Counted from the first letter of the stretch, positions 15,862 to 24,643 are shown. The stretch: 29,546 nucleotides of DNA from Kosmotogaceae bacterium (GCA_003444085.1 DLVL01000050.1:15948-45493); one strand, 5' to 3'. The notes: generated from the letters alone by a model not told the origin. Program-made: numbers and translations.

Positions 15862-18800
15862 GTGTACAGGCGAAGAAGGCGTAGAAACTACAGAGTTCTC
15901 CTTTTCCCTCTGATTGGTATTCTGGTAGCAATAATTGCGATAACGGTTGTTGCATGGCCAAAGCCAGCACCCACAATTCATATAAGTAGCGTTTCTCCAA
16001 GGCCAGCAAATGCCGCCAGTGTCTTTCTCACAGATCCGTTCGAGCTTTACTGTGAAGTGCTCTATTCAGGGCCTGCAGATCAATTGAGGGCTGAGTTCTA
16101 CATTGGAGGATCGGGAGATGATCTCACAATGGTTGCTGACTCGGTATCAGGAAAACGTGAGGCAGAAGGCATCGTATCTTTCACATATGAAACAGAAGTA
16201 GAGCCGCATTCTGAGTACTGGTGGATGGTCAGGGTTATTTCCGATAATGGCAAGACAGATGAAGGTGGTCCTTGGAGATTCTCCATGCGAAATCACCCTC
16301 CAACGAGACCGGAAGTCATCTATCCTCCTAACAACGCTGTAGACGTCCCTGTAAGAGATCTTCTTTTCTCGTGGGAAGAATCCTCTGACCCTGACGGGGA
16401 TCCTGTCACATATGACGTATATATCGGGCTAACCCCGAGACTCACAGCCGACAATCTTGTTGCTACAGATCTTTCCGGAACCTCTCTCAGGGTGGACGAA
16501 CTCAGGGTGTTTGAGTTCTCTACGAGGTATTACTGGAGAGTTGAGGCAAGAGATCCCTTTGGCGGGGAGAGTTTCTCGACCACAGCGGGGTTTTTGACTG
16601 AACCTGTTCCGGCTCGCGCAACACCCGTTGATCCTGAACCATCACATGGCAATCACGATGTCAATCCAGACTTTGTCACTCTAAGATGGAGTATCTCCCC
16701 TGAACGCTATTACTGGCCAGTTGAGTATGAGGTCTTCTTTGCCCGTCGCGGTGAAAATCCTGTATCCATTGGAAAGACAGAAGAGATGTCAGTCGAGATA
16801 GGAACGCTGAGTTCTCACTCTGTCTATTCGTGGTATGTTGTAGCCACAGATACAGAACGCGGAAGAACTGCCCGAAGTGAAACATGGGAATTTGAAACGA
16901 CAACAAGACCGCCTGTGGTTGAACTCCTCTCTCCTCAACCTGGTGCTTACGGTGTGCCAAGAGATGTCGTTGTGAGCTGGCGAGGTTATGACCCTGACGG
17001 CACAACCGTTACATACAACGTTCTGGTTGCAAGAAATGATGATGAGCCTTCTCCTGTTCTTTCAGACTCAAGATTGGAATCAGTCACGCTGGAAGAGCTT
17101 GAAAGTGCTGCCAGATACACATTAACGATAATTGCAACCGATGAACACGGTGGCGAGACTGTTCTTGAGGCTTCCTTTGTCGTAGATAATCGACCACCCG
17201 TGGTGAACCTGATTTCTCCCGAGAATGAGGAAGAGCTCTACCCTGCTGAAGTGCTTATTAGCTGGGAAGCGTATGATCCTGATGGAGACGACGTTTCTTT
17301 TGACCTGTTGATTGTCGACGATGACGGCGAAGAAGTGTCCTTTGAAACTCAGGAGACAGAGGTTCGTCTTTACGATCTGGTCCCTGGAAAGACATACTCC
17401 TGGAGAGTAAGAGCCGTTGATTCAAAGGAAGCAGAGACCTGGAGTGAGGAAAGAGTCTTCCACACGATAAATACTCCCCCAGACGTACCTGTAGTAGTAG
17501 CTCCTGAACCTGGAGCTACGGGCGTTACAGTTGACAACGCTTTATTACTCTGGTCTTGCTCAGATCCTGATGGTGATTCGCTCGTTTATGAAGTCAGAAT
17601 AAGTACTGACCCGGATCTTGAAGATCCTGAGGTCTTCTCTACAGAGCGTACCAGGCTCGAGCTCCAGGAACGTTTGGAGACAAACAGACAATACTACTGG
17701 CAGGTAATCGCAGACGATGGCAAGGATCAAACTGCTGGACCCGTGTGGTCTTTCAGAACACTGAACCTTCCTCCGGAAAGGCCGGAACTGCTGCAACCAT
17801 CTCACAGATCTGAAGGTGTCGGTACCGAGGATATTATGCTCGAATGGTCAGTCTACGATCCTGACGATGACGAGATTGAAGTGATTCTTCACATATCAGA
17901 GGTAGGTCGGGATGCTACAGAGATACCCATAGGTATGGGAATGGGCAGAATGCAGTACGTCCTGGAATCCTTAAGGCCCTTTACGGAGTATACCTGGTGG
18001 GTCACAGTGAAAGACAGTCAGGGGAAGACCAACGAAAGCACAAGAGGTGCTTTCAGAACAGGAAACCTTCCGCCTCAGGTAAGGCTGCTTTCCCCCGACA
18101 GACTTTCGATGATAGCTTTGACAAGTCCCGTAAGATTTGTCTGGGACGTTCAGGATCCAGAGGGTGAACCAGTGTTTGTTGAACTCTTGCTAGGCGAATC
18201 AGAACATGTCGAAGACATGAGAGTCATCGCAAGCGGTGAAGACATTGATTCCTTCACATATAGAGAAGACCTGATCCCTGGTGTTGACTATTACGCTTAT
18301 ATAAGGGCGACTGACCCCCATGGTGCAGTAGGTTCCATTGAAGAACCCGTGCTGATACGGGCGCGAACCGGTGCGCTGACATATTCAAGGCCTCTTGACG
18401 GCGCAAATCTTGATGCAGAAAGAATTTTCACCTGGAATTACAGAGGCACACAGGATGATCCTGAATTCGTGTTCAATCTCTTCGATCAGGAAGGCAATCT
18501 GGTTGACAGTCATGACGCGGGAACATCGACTTCATTTGTCTACCCAGAGGAACTGCCGGGTAACAGAACTTATAACTGGAGCATCAGCGCAGTGGGCGAA
18601 CGGGTAGAGCAGGGGCCTGTGTTCAGTTTCAGAACTCCTGATACACCGACCAGGTTGTTCAACCCTGCCCCTTCAAACAACATGACAAATGTTCCTGTAA
18701 CAGATGTCGTCCTCTCGTGGAGTTACGAAGATCCAGATAGTGATAACATCAGATTTGATGTCTACCTGAACAACATGAACACCCCGCTGTTCAGAAATCT

Positions 18801-20367
18801 CGAGGATTCAAGTGTAACACTTGACCAGCGTCTTTCAGGAAACACTACTTACACCTGGCAGGTCGTTGCAAGAGATGAACATGGTAATACTTCACGATCT
18901 CCCGTATGGCGATTCACTACCCGCAACCATCCTCCAACCATAAGATTGCTATCTCCTGCAAACAATGCTACAGGGATAACAGGAGTTATCACTCTCAGAT
19001 GGCAGGGAGAAGACCTGGACAATGATCCCCTCACGTATGAAGTCTTCTTCGGAACTCGGGACAATCTTGAGAAGATCGAAACAACTACTCAGACAAGCCT
19101 CTCAATAAGAACGTATAGAGCCAACACACAGTACTTCTGGAGAATCAATGTAAGCGATGGAAGGGATACCGTAACTTCTGAAACGAGAACTCTTACAACT
19201 GGGGAGATACCTCTGATCGCACCAGAGATTCGGTCCCCTGCAAATGAAGAGAGGAACGTTCGGTTGATTCCCGAGCTCCAGTGGACTAGAGGCGATTCCG
19301 CTGGCTATCCTGTAACATACAGAGTTTACATGGGTACAAGCAGTGATAACCTTCAACCGGTCCTTGAGACAGGTGGAACGAGTGCCAGGATTCCCGGGAT
19401 TCTTCAGGCGAACACTCGGTACTTCTGGAGAGTTGTTGCTGATTCGGGAGACGCAGGAGCGGTTGAAAGTCCTGTGGCAAGTTTCCGCACACAACAGGTT
19501 GTTGATACGATCGCTTATGTGATCAACAGAAATGTGAGCCTGGCATACTTCACTGATGCGCGGACAACACCCACAATTACAACAGTTGCTACGGGAATAA
19601 ATGCGGTCGTTCCTCCAGTTTTTCTGGATGATAAACTTTACGTCATAGACAGAACCGGAGTCCTCAAAACTTATGAACTTGCGCCTCAGGGAGTAACATT
19701 GGTGGCCGAACAGATTACCAATTCCACCGCAGAACAACTACTTCTTGCAGACGGTTTTCTGTGGATACTTGACTCAAGGGGCTCCGGAAGAGTGCTCAGG
19801 GTACCTTTGGATTCAGAAGGAATTCCAGGAACCCCTGTTAGCGTCTTCAGCGGTCTCATCAGTCCTTCTGACATGGCCTTTGACCAGGATTTGTCCACAA
19901 TGTTTATTGCCGACGCCCTGTCGGGTCTTAAGATTCTGGAGAGGACCGATGCAGGAACATACAGATCAAGCATGGATGAAATAGCTGGCCTGGCTTCTCT
20001 TGATGGGTTCACCCGCGCTGTCGAGTATGTTGAGGGTTTTGCTTTCATAGGTGAATCAGGTGCCCAGGGAGGACTCTACAGTCTGAATCTCTCCACCATG
20101 TCAAAGAGAGAGATAGGAAGGTATTTCCTATGCAACGACATTGCTGTGTCAGCGAGTACTATCTATGCTTTGACCGATTGTGGATTGACCATAGTCGATA
20201 TCTCCATTCCAGGGGCTCCGGTTGTGATAAGAGATGTAGCCGACATTCCCGGGATAGACTCTAATAGCAGACTTATAGCTGGAGACAGGGTACTGGCACT
20301 GATAAACGCAGAAGACATCCTGTTCTTTAACATCACCAACAGAAACGATCCCATGCGGATTCGTTAG
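15862..20367 (+). CDS. large membrane-anchored surface protein with ~12 FN3-like repeats and a propeller-like C-terminus
   Basis: A 1501-residue protein of unknown function. It begins with a short basic cytoplasmic tail (YRRRRRRNYR) and one membrane helix (about residues 12-32), with the rest outside. About 12 repeats of 90-100 residues follow to residue ~1210. Each has a linker (NHPP, RPP or LPP), LLSP..., W, a DPDGD-type loop, and Y-x-W-x-V-x-A-x-D-x-x-G near the end, fitting fibronectin type III-like modules. From residue 1211 the repeats stop and a ~290-residue region of short beta motifs follows (LYVIDR, LWILDS, LTIVDISIPGAPV), resembling an LVIVD/beta-propeller domain. The GTG at 15862 is chosen over one 21 nt earlier because GGAGGAG sits 7 nt upstream of it, directly after the phosphoesterase stop. 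Adhesion or envelope scaffolding is likely but inferred. Confidence 0.88.
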   Translation: MYRRRRRRNYRVLLFPLIGILVAIIAITVVAWPKPAPTIHISSVSPRPANAASVFLTDPFELYCEVLYSGPADQLRAEFYIGGSGDDLTMVADSVSGKREAEGIVSFTYETEVEPHSEYWWMVRVISDNGKTDEGGPWRFSMRNHPPTRPEVIYPPNNAVDVPVRDLLFSWEESSDPDGDPVTYDVYIGLTPRLTADNLVATDLSGTSLRVDELRVFEFSTRYYWRVEARDPFGGESFSTTAGFLTEPVPARATPVDPEPSHGNHDVNPDFVTLRWSISPERYYWPVEYEVFFARRGENPVSIGKTEEMSVEIGTLSSHSVYSWYVVATDTERGRTARSETWEFETTTRPPVVELLSPQPGAYGVPRDVVVSWRGYDPDGTTVTYNVLVARNDDEPSPVLSDSRLESVTLEELESAARYTLTIIATDEHGGETVLEASFVVDNRPPVVNLISPENEEELYPAEVLISWEAYDPDGDDVSFDLLIVDDDGEEVSFETQETEVRLYDLVPGKTYSWRVRAVDSKEAETWSEERVFHTINTPPDVPVVVAPEPGATGVTVDNALLLWSCSDPDGDSLVYEVRISTDPDLEDPEVFSTERTRLELQERLETNRQYYWQVIADDGKDQTAGPVWSFRTLNLPPERPELLQPSHRSEGVGTEDIMLEWSVYDPDDDEIEVILHISEVGRDATEIPIGMGMGRMQYVLESLRPFTEYTWWVTVKDSQGKTNESTRGAFRTGNLPPQVRLLSPDRLSMIALTSPVRFVWDVQDPEGEPVFVELLLGESEHVEDMRVIASGEDIDSFTYREDLIPGVDYYAYIRATDPHGAVGSIEEPVLIRARTGALTYSRPLDGANLDAERIFTWNYRGTQDDPEFVFNLFDQEGNLVDSHDAGTSTSFVYPEELPGNRTYNWSISAVGERVEQGPVFSFRTPDTPTRLFNPAPSNNMTNVPVTDVVLSWSYEDPDSDNIRFDVYLNNMNTPLFRNLEDSSVTLDQRLSGNTTYTWQVVARDEHGNTSRSPVWRFTTRNHPPTIRLLSPANNATGITGVITLRWQGEDLDNDPLTYEVFFGTRDNLEKIETTTQTSLSIRTYRANTQYFWRINVSDGRDTVTSETRTLTTGEIPLIAPEIRSPANEERNVRLIPELQWTRGDSAGYPVTYRVYMGTSSDNLQPVLETGGTSARIPGILQANTRYFWRVVADSGDAGAVESPVASFRTQQVVDTIAYVINRNVSLAYFTDARTTPTITTVATGINAVVPPVFLDDKLYVIDRTGVLKTYELAPQGVTLVAEQITNSTAEQLLLADGFLWILDSRGSGRVLRVPLDSEGIPGTPVSVFSGLISPSDMAFDQDLSTMFIADALSGLKILERTDAGTYRSSMDEIAGLASLDGFTRAVEYVEGFAFIGESGAQGGLYSLNLSTMSKREIGRYFLCNDIAVSASTIYALTDCGLTIVDISIPGAPVVIRDVADIPGIDSNSRLIAGDRVLALINAEDILFFNITNRNDPMRIR

Positions 20368-20389
20368 CGATAAAGAGACTATCGACAAG

Positions 20390-20422
20390 AAGAGGCAGGA
20401 GGAAGACTCCCTGCCTCTTTTT
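20390..20422 (+). terminator. intrinsic terminator after the FN3-repeat gene
   Basis: AAGAGGCAGG (20390-20399) pairs perfectly with CCTGCCTCTT (20410-20419) across a 10-nt loop and is followed by a T-run ending at 20422. In the opposite direction the stem is followed by TTCTTG, so weak bidirectional use for glpP is possible. Confidence 0.88.
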
Positions 20423-20427
20423 CATTA

Positions 20428-20967
20428 CTACCACATTGCATTCCAAAGCCTCTCTGAGCTGGTAGATACGGCATCAACATGCTTTTTGAGCTCTTCTATT
20501 TCTTCCAGATTACTAACCAGACCAGCGGCAACGATATTTATGTTGGGGACAAACCCCCTGATTCTGCTGGCGATTTTCGCAGCCGCCATAGCCGGGAGTA
20601 TCTCAATTGCTCTGACGTTATTCTGAGATACCTGTTGAAGCCCTTTATCAACGGCCCTGGAGTCGAGGGCAAAGAACCTGAGGAGAGTAGGAAGACCGGC
20701 ACTGGTAGAAACGTTGTAAGTTCTCATTCTCGCTGTTATTATGCCGTCGACTCCGATGCTCTTGAGGTAATCAATTCCATCTCTATCACCCTGGAGTCCC
20801 GAGACAAAGTCAATATCAACAAACACTGTTTTTCCGCTATTCTTGAACAGATCAACCCTTCTCGAAAGCTCCTTCAACCCTCCGTCCAGAAAAAAGACCG
20901 TTGATGGCAAAATGCCGTCCGGAGTAACTTTCTTTTCCCATAGTGCAGCGATAATTCCCCTAAGCAT
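20428..20967 (-). CDS. glpP: GlpP-type glycerol-3-phosphate-responsive antiterminator
   Basis: RNA-binding regulator that, with glycerol-3-phosphate, lets transcription pass a leader terminator of glycerol genes. The 179-residue protein shows the family landmarks: TVFFLDGGLKEL, KTVFVDIDFVSGL, DYLKSIGVDGIITAR, LLRFFALDSRAV, AIEILPAMAA and NIVAAGLVSNLEEIEE, ending VDAVSTSSERLW. The frame is open upstream, but the ATG at 20967 is preferred because AAGGAGG lies 7 nt before it and the homologous region starts there. It is divergent from the glycerol-3-phosphate oxidation operon, whose leader holds a terminator hairpin, exactly the context expected for GlpP. Confidence 0.92.
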   Translation of the reverse strand: MLRGIIAALWEKKVTPDGILPSTVFFLDGGLKELSRRVDLFKNSGKTVFVDIDFVSGLQGDRDGIDYLKSIGVDGIITARMRTYNVSTSAGLPTLLRFFALDSRAVDKGLQQVSQNNVRAIEILPAMAAAKIASRIRGFVPNINIVAAGLVSNLEEIEELKKHVDAVSTSSERLWNAMW

Positions 20968-21032
20968 TGTGAACCTCCTTGGTGAAATGATATACTGCCA
21001 ATGTGAACAAGAGAATATCATGAGATCTGTCA

Positions 21033-21041
21033 TGCTATAAT
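21033..21041 (+). promoter_or_regulatory. extended -10 promoter of the glycerol-3-phosphate oxidation operon
   Basis: TGC then a perfect TATAAT (21033-21041), which would start transcription around 21047-21049. That places the leader terminator at 21067-21101 inside the transcript and the start codon at 21113, giving a leader of about 65 nt. Confidence 0.55.
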
Positions 21042-21046
21042 TTATT

Positions 21047-21101
21047 CGTGGTAGAGACTATTTGGAGAAAACCACGCCGTGTTTGGCGTGGTTTTCTTTT
21101 T
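21047..21101 (+). promoter_or_regulatory. leader terminator with competing hairpin, probable GlpP target
   Basis: GAAAACCACGCC (21067-21078) pairs perfectly with GGCGTGGTTTTC (21085-21096), a 12-bp stem with a 6-nt loop followed by TTTTT (21097-21101): a textbook intrinsic terminator placed before, not after, the operon. The SD sequence GGAGG (21102-21106) follows at once. CGTGGT at 21047-21052 duplicates the 3' arm and can pair with ACCACG (21071-21076), which would break the terminator. With glpP next door, GlpP-mediated antitermination is the natural reading. Confidence 0.8.
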
Positions 21102-21112
21102 GGAGGCCCGTT

Positions 21113-22564
21113 ATGCAGATTGTCGTTATAGGCGGTGGCATCTGTGGCAGCTTGATTTTGAGGAAGCTTTCCGCGCTCAGAAACGTGAGCGCTGTTCTTG
21201 TTGAAGCAAAATCTGATCTTGGACAAGGTGTAACGAAAGCAAACAGCGCAATTGTTCACGGTGGTTACGATGATCCACATGGAACTGTCAGAGCCGCTCT
21301 TTGTGTAAAGGGAAATGATCTCTTCGCAGACTTGTGCGAAGAACTGAACGTTCCTTTCAAGAGAACGGGATCGCTTGTTGTTGCCAGAGACAATCCTGAT
21401 GAGATCAAAAAGCTTGAGGAACTGCTTGAGAATGGGAAGAAGAACGGGGCCAGAGGGTTGCGGATCATCGGCAAGGATGAGTTGAAAAAGATCGAACCAA
21501 ATCTTTCGGAAGACTATAAACATGCTCTTCACTGCAGCAGTGCAGGGATAACGGAACCCTGGATGATAGCAATTGCTGCAGCAAATATCGGACGAATGAA
21601 CGGGGCTCGAGTGATTACAGGAGATCCGGTCACCGGGTGTAATATCTCTGATGGACATGTGGAAGATATTATCCTGGAGTCGGGGACTCGAATTACCGCA
21701 GACTGCGTCATCAATGCAACGGGTGTGCACTACAACGAGGTGGCATCGATTTTTGGTGTCGTTACGCCACCCGTGAAGCTTCGCAAGGGCCAATACATTC
21801 TTCTGGACAAGCTTGCAGGCGGAATGATAAAGTCTATAATCTTCCCTACTCCATCTGAAGAGGGAAAGGGAAAGCTCGTTCTCCCGACTGTCGACAGGGG
21901 AGTCTTGCTTGGTCCAACATCTGAAAGGCTTGACAGCTACACTCCTGATGACGTAGCTACTTCTGACAAGGGTCTTCGTGATGTCATAGATGCTGCAGAT
22001 TCACTGGTGCCAGGTATCTCTCGCTACAACTGGATCATCAAATCATTTGCGGGGCTAAGACCTGACACAGACGAAAGAGATTTCTTCATAAAGGCAGATG
22101 ATAGGGTCAAGAACTTCATTACAGTTGGTGCCATTCGTTCGCCTGGACTCACAGCGGCACCAGCGATCGCTGAACTGGTCGTAGACGAACTGATCCCACA
22201 AATACTTGAGTTCTCTGCAGAACCAAAGGAGAGAATTGTAACCAGGTTACCGAAAACCGAGAAGATCAATGAGCTACCTTTCAAGGAGATTGCTCGGATG
22301 ATAGACGATGATCCCCTTCATGGAAGAATTGTGTGCCAGTGTAATGAAGTCTCTGAGAGGGAGATCATCAATGCAATCAGAGAGGGCGCTAAGACGATCG
22401 ATGGTGTTAAATTTCGCACTAGAGCAGGATTTGGAAGGTGCCAGGGGAGTTTCTGCGGTTGGAGAATTGCTCAGATTCTCTCAAGAGAACTCGGAATAGA
22501 GCTTTCAGAAGTCAGACTCAACGAAAAAGACGCCTGGATACTGAATGGGAAGGTCAGACCATGA
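21113..22564 (+). CDS. FAD-dependent glycerol-3-phosphate dehydrogenase-like protein with BFD [2Fe-2S] domain
   Basis: Probable glycerol-3-phosphate oxidising subunit (GlpA/GlpO-like), converting it to dihydroxyacetone phosphate. The 483-residue protein starts with an FAD Rossmann motif VVIGGGICGSLIL and has the DAO-fold stretch NSAIVHGGYD. Near residues 405-450 it carries a BFD-like [2Fe-2S] domain with Cys408-x-Cys410, then Cys443-x4-Cys448. The ATG at 21113 is chosen over an in-frame ATG inside the terminator hairpin because GGAGG lies 6 nt upstream and the Rossmann motif then begins at once. The stop overlaps the next start by ATGA. The three genes 21113-24182 form one operon, as seen beside glpP in Thermotoga and Clostridia from memory. 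Confidence 0.9.
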   Translation: MQIVVIGGGICGSLILRKLSALRNVSAVLVEAKSDLGQGVTKANSAIVHGGYDDPHGTVRAALCVKGNDLFADLCEELNVPFKRTGSLVVARDNPDEIKKLEELLENGKKNGARGLRIIGKDELKKIEPNLSEDYKHALHCSSAGITEPWMIAIAAANIGRMNGARVITGDPVTGCNISDGHVEDIILESGTRITADCVINATGVHYNEVASIFGVVTPPVKLRKGQYILLDKLAGGMIKSIIFPTPSEEGKGKLVLPTVDRGVLLGPTSERLDSYTPDDVATSDKGLRDVIDAADSLVPGISRYNWIIKSFAGLRPDTDERDFFIKADDRVKNFITVGAIRSPGLTAAPAIAELVVDELIPQILEFSAEPKERIVTRLPKTEKINELPFKEIARMIDDDPLHGRIVCQCNEVSEREIINAIREGAKTIDGVKFRTRAGFGRCQGSFCGWRIAQILSRELGIELSEVRLNEKDAWILNGKVRP

Positions 22565-23799
22565 AAAACACCAAGACAGATGTGCTAGTAGTAGGAGGCG
22601 GCGCTGGTGGTATGGCAGCTGCCGTCAGTGCAGCAAAAGAAGGGGCCCATGTGATACTGTTGGAACGCGAAGACGCAGTTGGAGGCGTACTAAATCAATG
22701 TATTCATAATGGCTTTGGTTTGCAGTTCTATCAACAGGAACTGACCGGTCCTGAGTTCTCTTACAAGCTCGAGTATGAGCTGAGAGACAAAGATGTTCAT
22801 GTTGTTTGTGGGTCCTATGTAAGATACATTGATTTCTCGAGCAATTCAGTCTACGTAATTTCACCGTCTGGGGCACAGATAATCACCGCCGGAGCAATTG
22901 TCATAGCAACCGGAGCAAGGGAAAGACCGTTTGGCGCACTTCTGATCCCTGGTGACAGACCTGCAGGCATCTTCCCGGCAGGGCTTGCTCAACGGTACGT
23001 TAACCTGGAAAACCATCTGCCGGGAAACAGAGCACTGATACTTGGTTCTGGAGATATCGGCCTGATTATGGCCAGAAGACTCACGCTTGAAGGAATGGAA
23101 GTAGCAGCTGTGGTAGAACGCATGCCTTACCCAGGTGGTCTCACTCGGAACGTAGTTCAGTGTCTTGAGGACTTTGGAATACCACTGCTTCTCTCAAATA
23201 CGGTGACAAGAGTCAGGGGAAATGGAAGGCTTCAATCAGTTGAAGTATCTGAAGTCGATGAGCAATTCAATCCCGTTTCGGGAAAGGAAAGGTCCTTCGA
23301 AGTGGATACACTTATTCTCTCTGCCGGACTCATTCCTCAAGTTGAAGACTATGTGAGAGATCTCGACACAGATCCCGTCAACAAAGGACTAAGCGTTTCC
23401 AATACATGTGAGACAAATGTTAGAGGTGTATTTGCAGCTGGCAATAATGTGGCTGTTTTTGATCTCGTTGATTATGTGGCAGCGGAAGGCTGGATTGCTG
23501 GCAGACATGCTGCTTTTAACGCTCTGGGCAAAGCACACCAGTCACAGAGAATCCCTGTTGTCAGAAAGGGCATGGTTGGAGTACTTGTTCCTAACATGGT
23601 GGATCCTAACGAACATCTGCGAATCTACCTAAGGCTGAAAGCCCCTATGGATAAGGGAAAAGTCATAATAAGAGAACTCGAGATAGAGAAGAGCTTCGTT
23701 TACGGAGTTCCCAGTGAGATGATCCAACTTGTCGTAAATAAAGACAAGCTCGATAGGATAAGAGACCTGAATAAACTTACTGTGGAGGTGCTGTCATGA
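22561..23799 (+). CDS. NAD(P)/FAD-dependent oxidoreductase, second subunit of the glycerol-3-phosphate operon
   Basis: Flavoprotein that probably passes electrons from the dehydrogenase to NAD(P) or another carrier. The 412-residue protein has an N-terminal FAD site VLVVGGGAGGMAAAVSA and the conserved Cys stretch GGVLNQCIHNGFG. A second dinucleotide fold follows (ALILGSGDIGLIMARRL, about 160-175), then a C-terminal FAD motif NVRGVFAAGNN. An open frame extends upstream within the previous gene, but the ATG at 22561 is clearly right: it lies in an ATGA overlap, follows GGAAGG, and precedes the FAD motif. It overlaps the next gene by 4 nt too, giving tightly coupled translation. Confidence 0.9.
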   Translation: MKNTKTDVLVVGGGAGGMAAAVSAAKEGAHVILLEREDAVGGVLNQCIHNGFGLQFYQQELTGPEFSYKLEYELRDKDVHVVCGSYVRYIDFSSNSVYVISPSGAQIITAGAIVIATGARERPFGALLIPGDRPAGIFPAGLAQRYVNLENHLPGNRALILGSGDIGLIMARRLTLEGMEVAAVVERMPYPGGLTRNVVQCLEDFGIPLLLSNTVTRVRGNGRLQSVEVSEVDEQFNPVSGKERSFEVDTLILSAGLIPQVEDYVRDLDTDPVNKGLSVSNTCETNVRGVFAAGNNVAVFDLVDYVAAEGWIAGRHAAFNALGKAHQSQRIPVVRKGMVGVLVPNMVDPNEHLRIYLRLKAPMDKGKVIIRELEIEKSFVYGVPSEMIQLVVNKDKLDRIRDLNKLTVEVLS

Positions 23800-24182
23800 A
23801 GGGACATATAACATGTACTATCTGTCCCGTAGGTTGCAGGATCTCTGTGAAGAAAGATGGCAATGAATACGTGATCGAAGGAAATAAGTGTGCAAGAGGT
23901 AAGCAATACGCCATTGACGAGCTCATAAACCCAACAAGGATTCTCACCACAAGTATCAAAGTGAACGGGGGGTCATGCGAACTTGCTTCTGTGAGAACTT
24001 CCGGACCTATAGACCTTTCCATCATCAGAGAGAAAATGAAAGAGATCAAGCAAATCTCTGTTGACGCCCCTGTCTCTGTCGGACAGGTAATTGTCAAGGA
24101 TATCGACGGAAAAGGCGTGTCGCTCATTGCCACAAGAGAAGTTCCTTTGCGCAGAAGCGAGACAACCAAGAACGGGCTGTGA
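23796..24182 (+). CDS. DUF1667 protein, third subunit of the glycerol-3-phosphate operon
   Basis: A 128-residue protein of the DUF1667 family, regularly the third gene of this type of glycerol-3-phosphate operon. Its precise role is unknown. The N-terminus has Cys7-x2-Cys10-x3-Cys14 and Cys32 (NKCARGKQYA), a four-cysteine set that could hold an Fe-S cluster or zinc. The rest contains INPTRILTTSIKV and DAPVSVGQVIVKDI. The start is in an ATGA overlap and has GGAGGTG upstream. Oddity: the last nine codons and the stop (24154-24182) coincide with the first unit of a GAAGC-linker hairpin repeat, so its C-terminal tail appears to be encoded by repeat DNA. Confidence 0.88.
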   Translation: MKGHITCTICPVGCRISVKKDGNEYVIEGNKCARGKQYAIDELINPTRILTTSIKVNGGSCELASVRTSGPIDLSIIREKMKEIKQISVDAPVSVGQVIVKDIDGKGVSLIATREVPLRRSETTKNGL

Positions 24183-24236
24183 AGCGGATTCGGCATAGAG
24201 AGCCGGAGAAGCGAATGCCCAGGAACGGTGTATACT
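24154..24236 (+). repeat. left cluster of GAAGC-linker hairpin repeats (3 units)
   Basis: GAAGC occurs at 24154, 24181 and 24208, a period of exactly 27. Each is followed by a short inverted repeat. Unit 1 pairs ACAaCC with GGcTGT, with one mismatch. Unit 2 pairs TTCGGC (24189-24194) with GCCGGA (24202-24207) around ATAGAGA. Unit 3 is weak (TGCC/GGTG around a 7-nt loop). Unit 1 lies inside the DUF1667 coding end. The linkers run on the plus strand, pointing toward the four-helix gene. Confidence 0.65.
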
Positions 24237-24599
24237 CTATTTCTTACTCTTGTTGCGGAGATGGTTGATCATCTTACCAATCTTCAGGGCAAGATTATCG
24301 ATTTCTTTGCCGAGTTCTTCATGATCAGAAGAACTTAAGAATCCAACTTCTTTTGCCAGTTCAACATGAGTTTTGAGTTCATATAGTGAAGCTCTTGCTG
24401 TATGAAGAAAGTTCGCAAAGTCTTTTGCAGTTCCTCTACCTTTTCCCTCCGCGATATTTGATGGAACAGATACTGCAGCTCGACGCATTTGAGCAGTCAG
24501 TCCAAACTCCTCAGAACTTGGAAAAGAAGAAGTCTTCAAATAGGTTCTTCCGCAAAGTTCAATACCAGATTTCCATACCTGAAGATCTTTCAGATCCAC
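24237..24599 (-). CDS. four-helix-bundle protein (S23 / TIGR02436 type)
   Basis: A 120-residue all-helical protein of the four-helix-bundle family first known from 23S rRNA intervening sequences and related to Avd accessory proteins of diversity-generating retroelements. Its biochemical role is unsettled. Signatures are DLKDLQVWKSGIEL at the N-terminus, LTAQMRRAAVSVPSNIAEGKGR (34-55), ANFLHTARASLYELKTHVELA and a basic C-terminus. It starts at GTG with AGGTGA 8 nt upstream. Here it is not inside an rRNA gene: it lies alone between two oppositely oriented clusters of hairpin repeats, in a stretch otherwise free of genes. It may belong to the same mobile unit as the repeats, which is inference. 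Confidence 0.88.
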   Translation of the reverse strand: MDLKDLQVWKSGIELCGRTYLKTSSFPSSEEFGLTAQMRRAAVSVPSNIAEGKGRGTAKDFANFLHTARASLYELKTHVELAKEVGFLSSSDHEELGKEIDNLALKIGKMINHLRNKSKK

Positions 24600-24613
24600 T
24601 ACCTAAATCACCT

Positions 24614-24643
24614 AGTATAGAACTCTATCACGCTCAGCATCAA
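24614..24643 (-). promoter_or_regulatory. possible promoter for the four-helix-bundle gene
   Basis: The minus strand reads TTGATG (24643-24638), an 18-nt spacer and TATACT (24619-24614), 14 nt from the GTG start. Confidence 0.4.

Noticed and set aside
19102..19737. Minus-strand 211-codon frame within the FN3-repeat gene
   Set aside because: Shadow of a strongly coding plus-strand gene; Cys- and Ser-rich translation with no motifs.
24237..24599. Diversity-generating retroelement (Avd-like gene)
   Set aside because: No reverse transcriptase and no template/variable repeat pair with A-specific differences was seen in the window.
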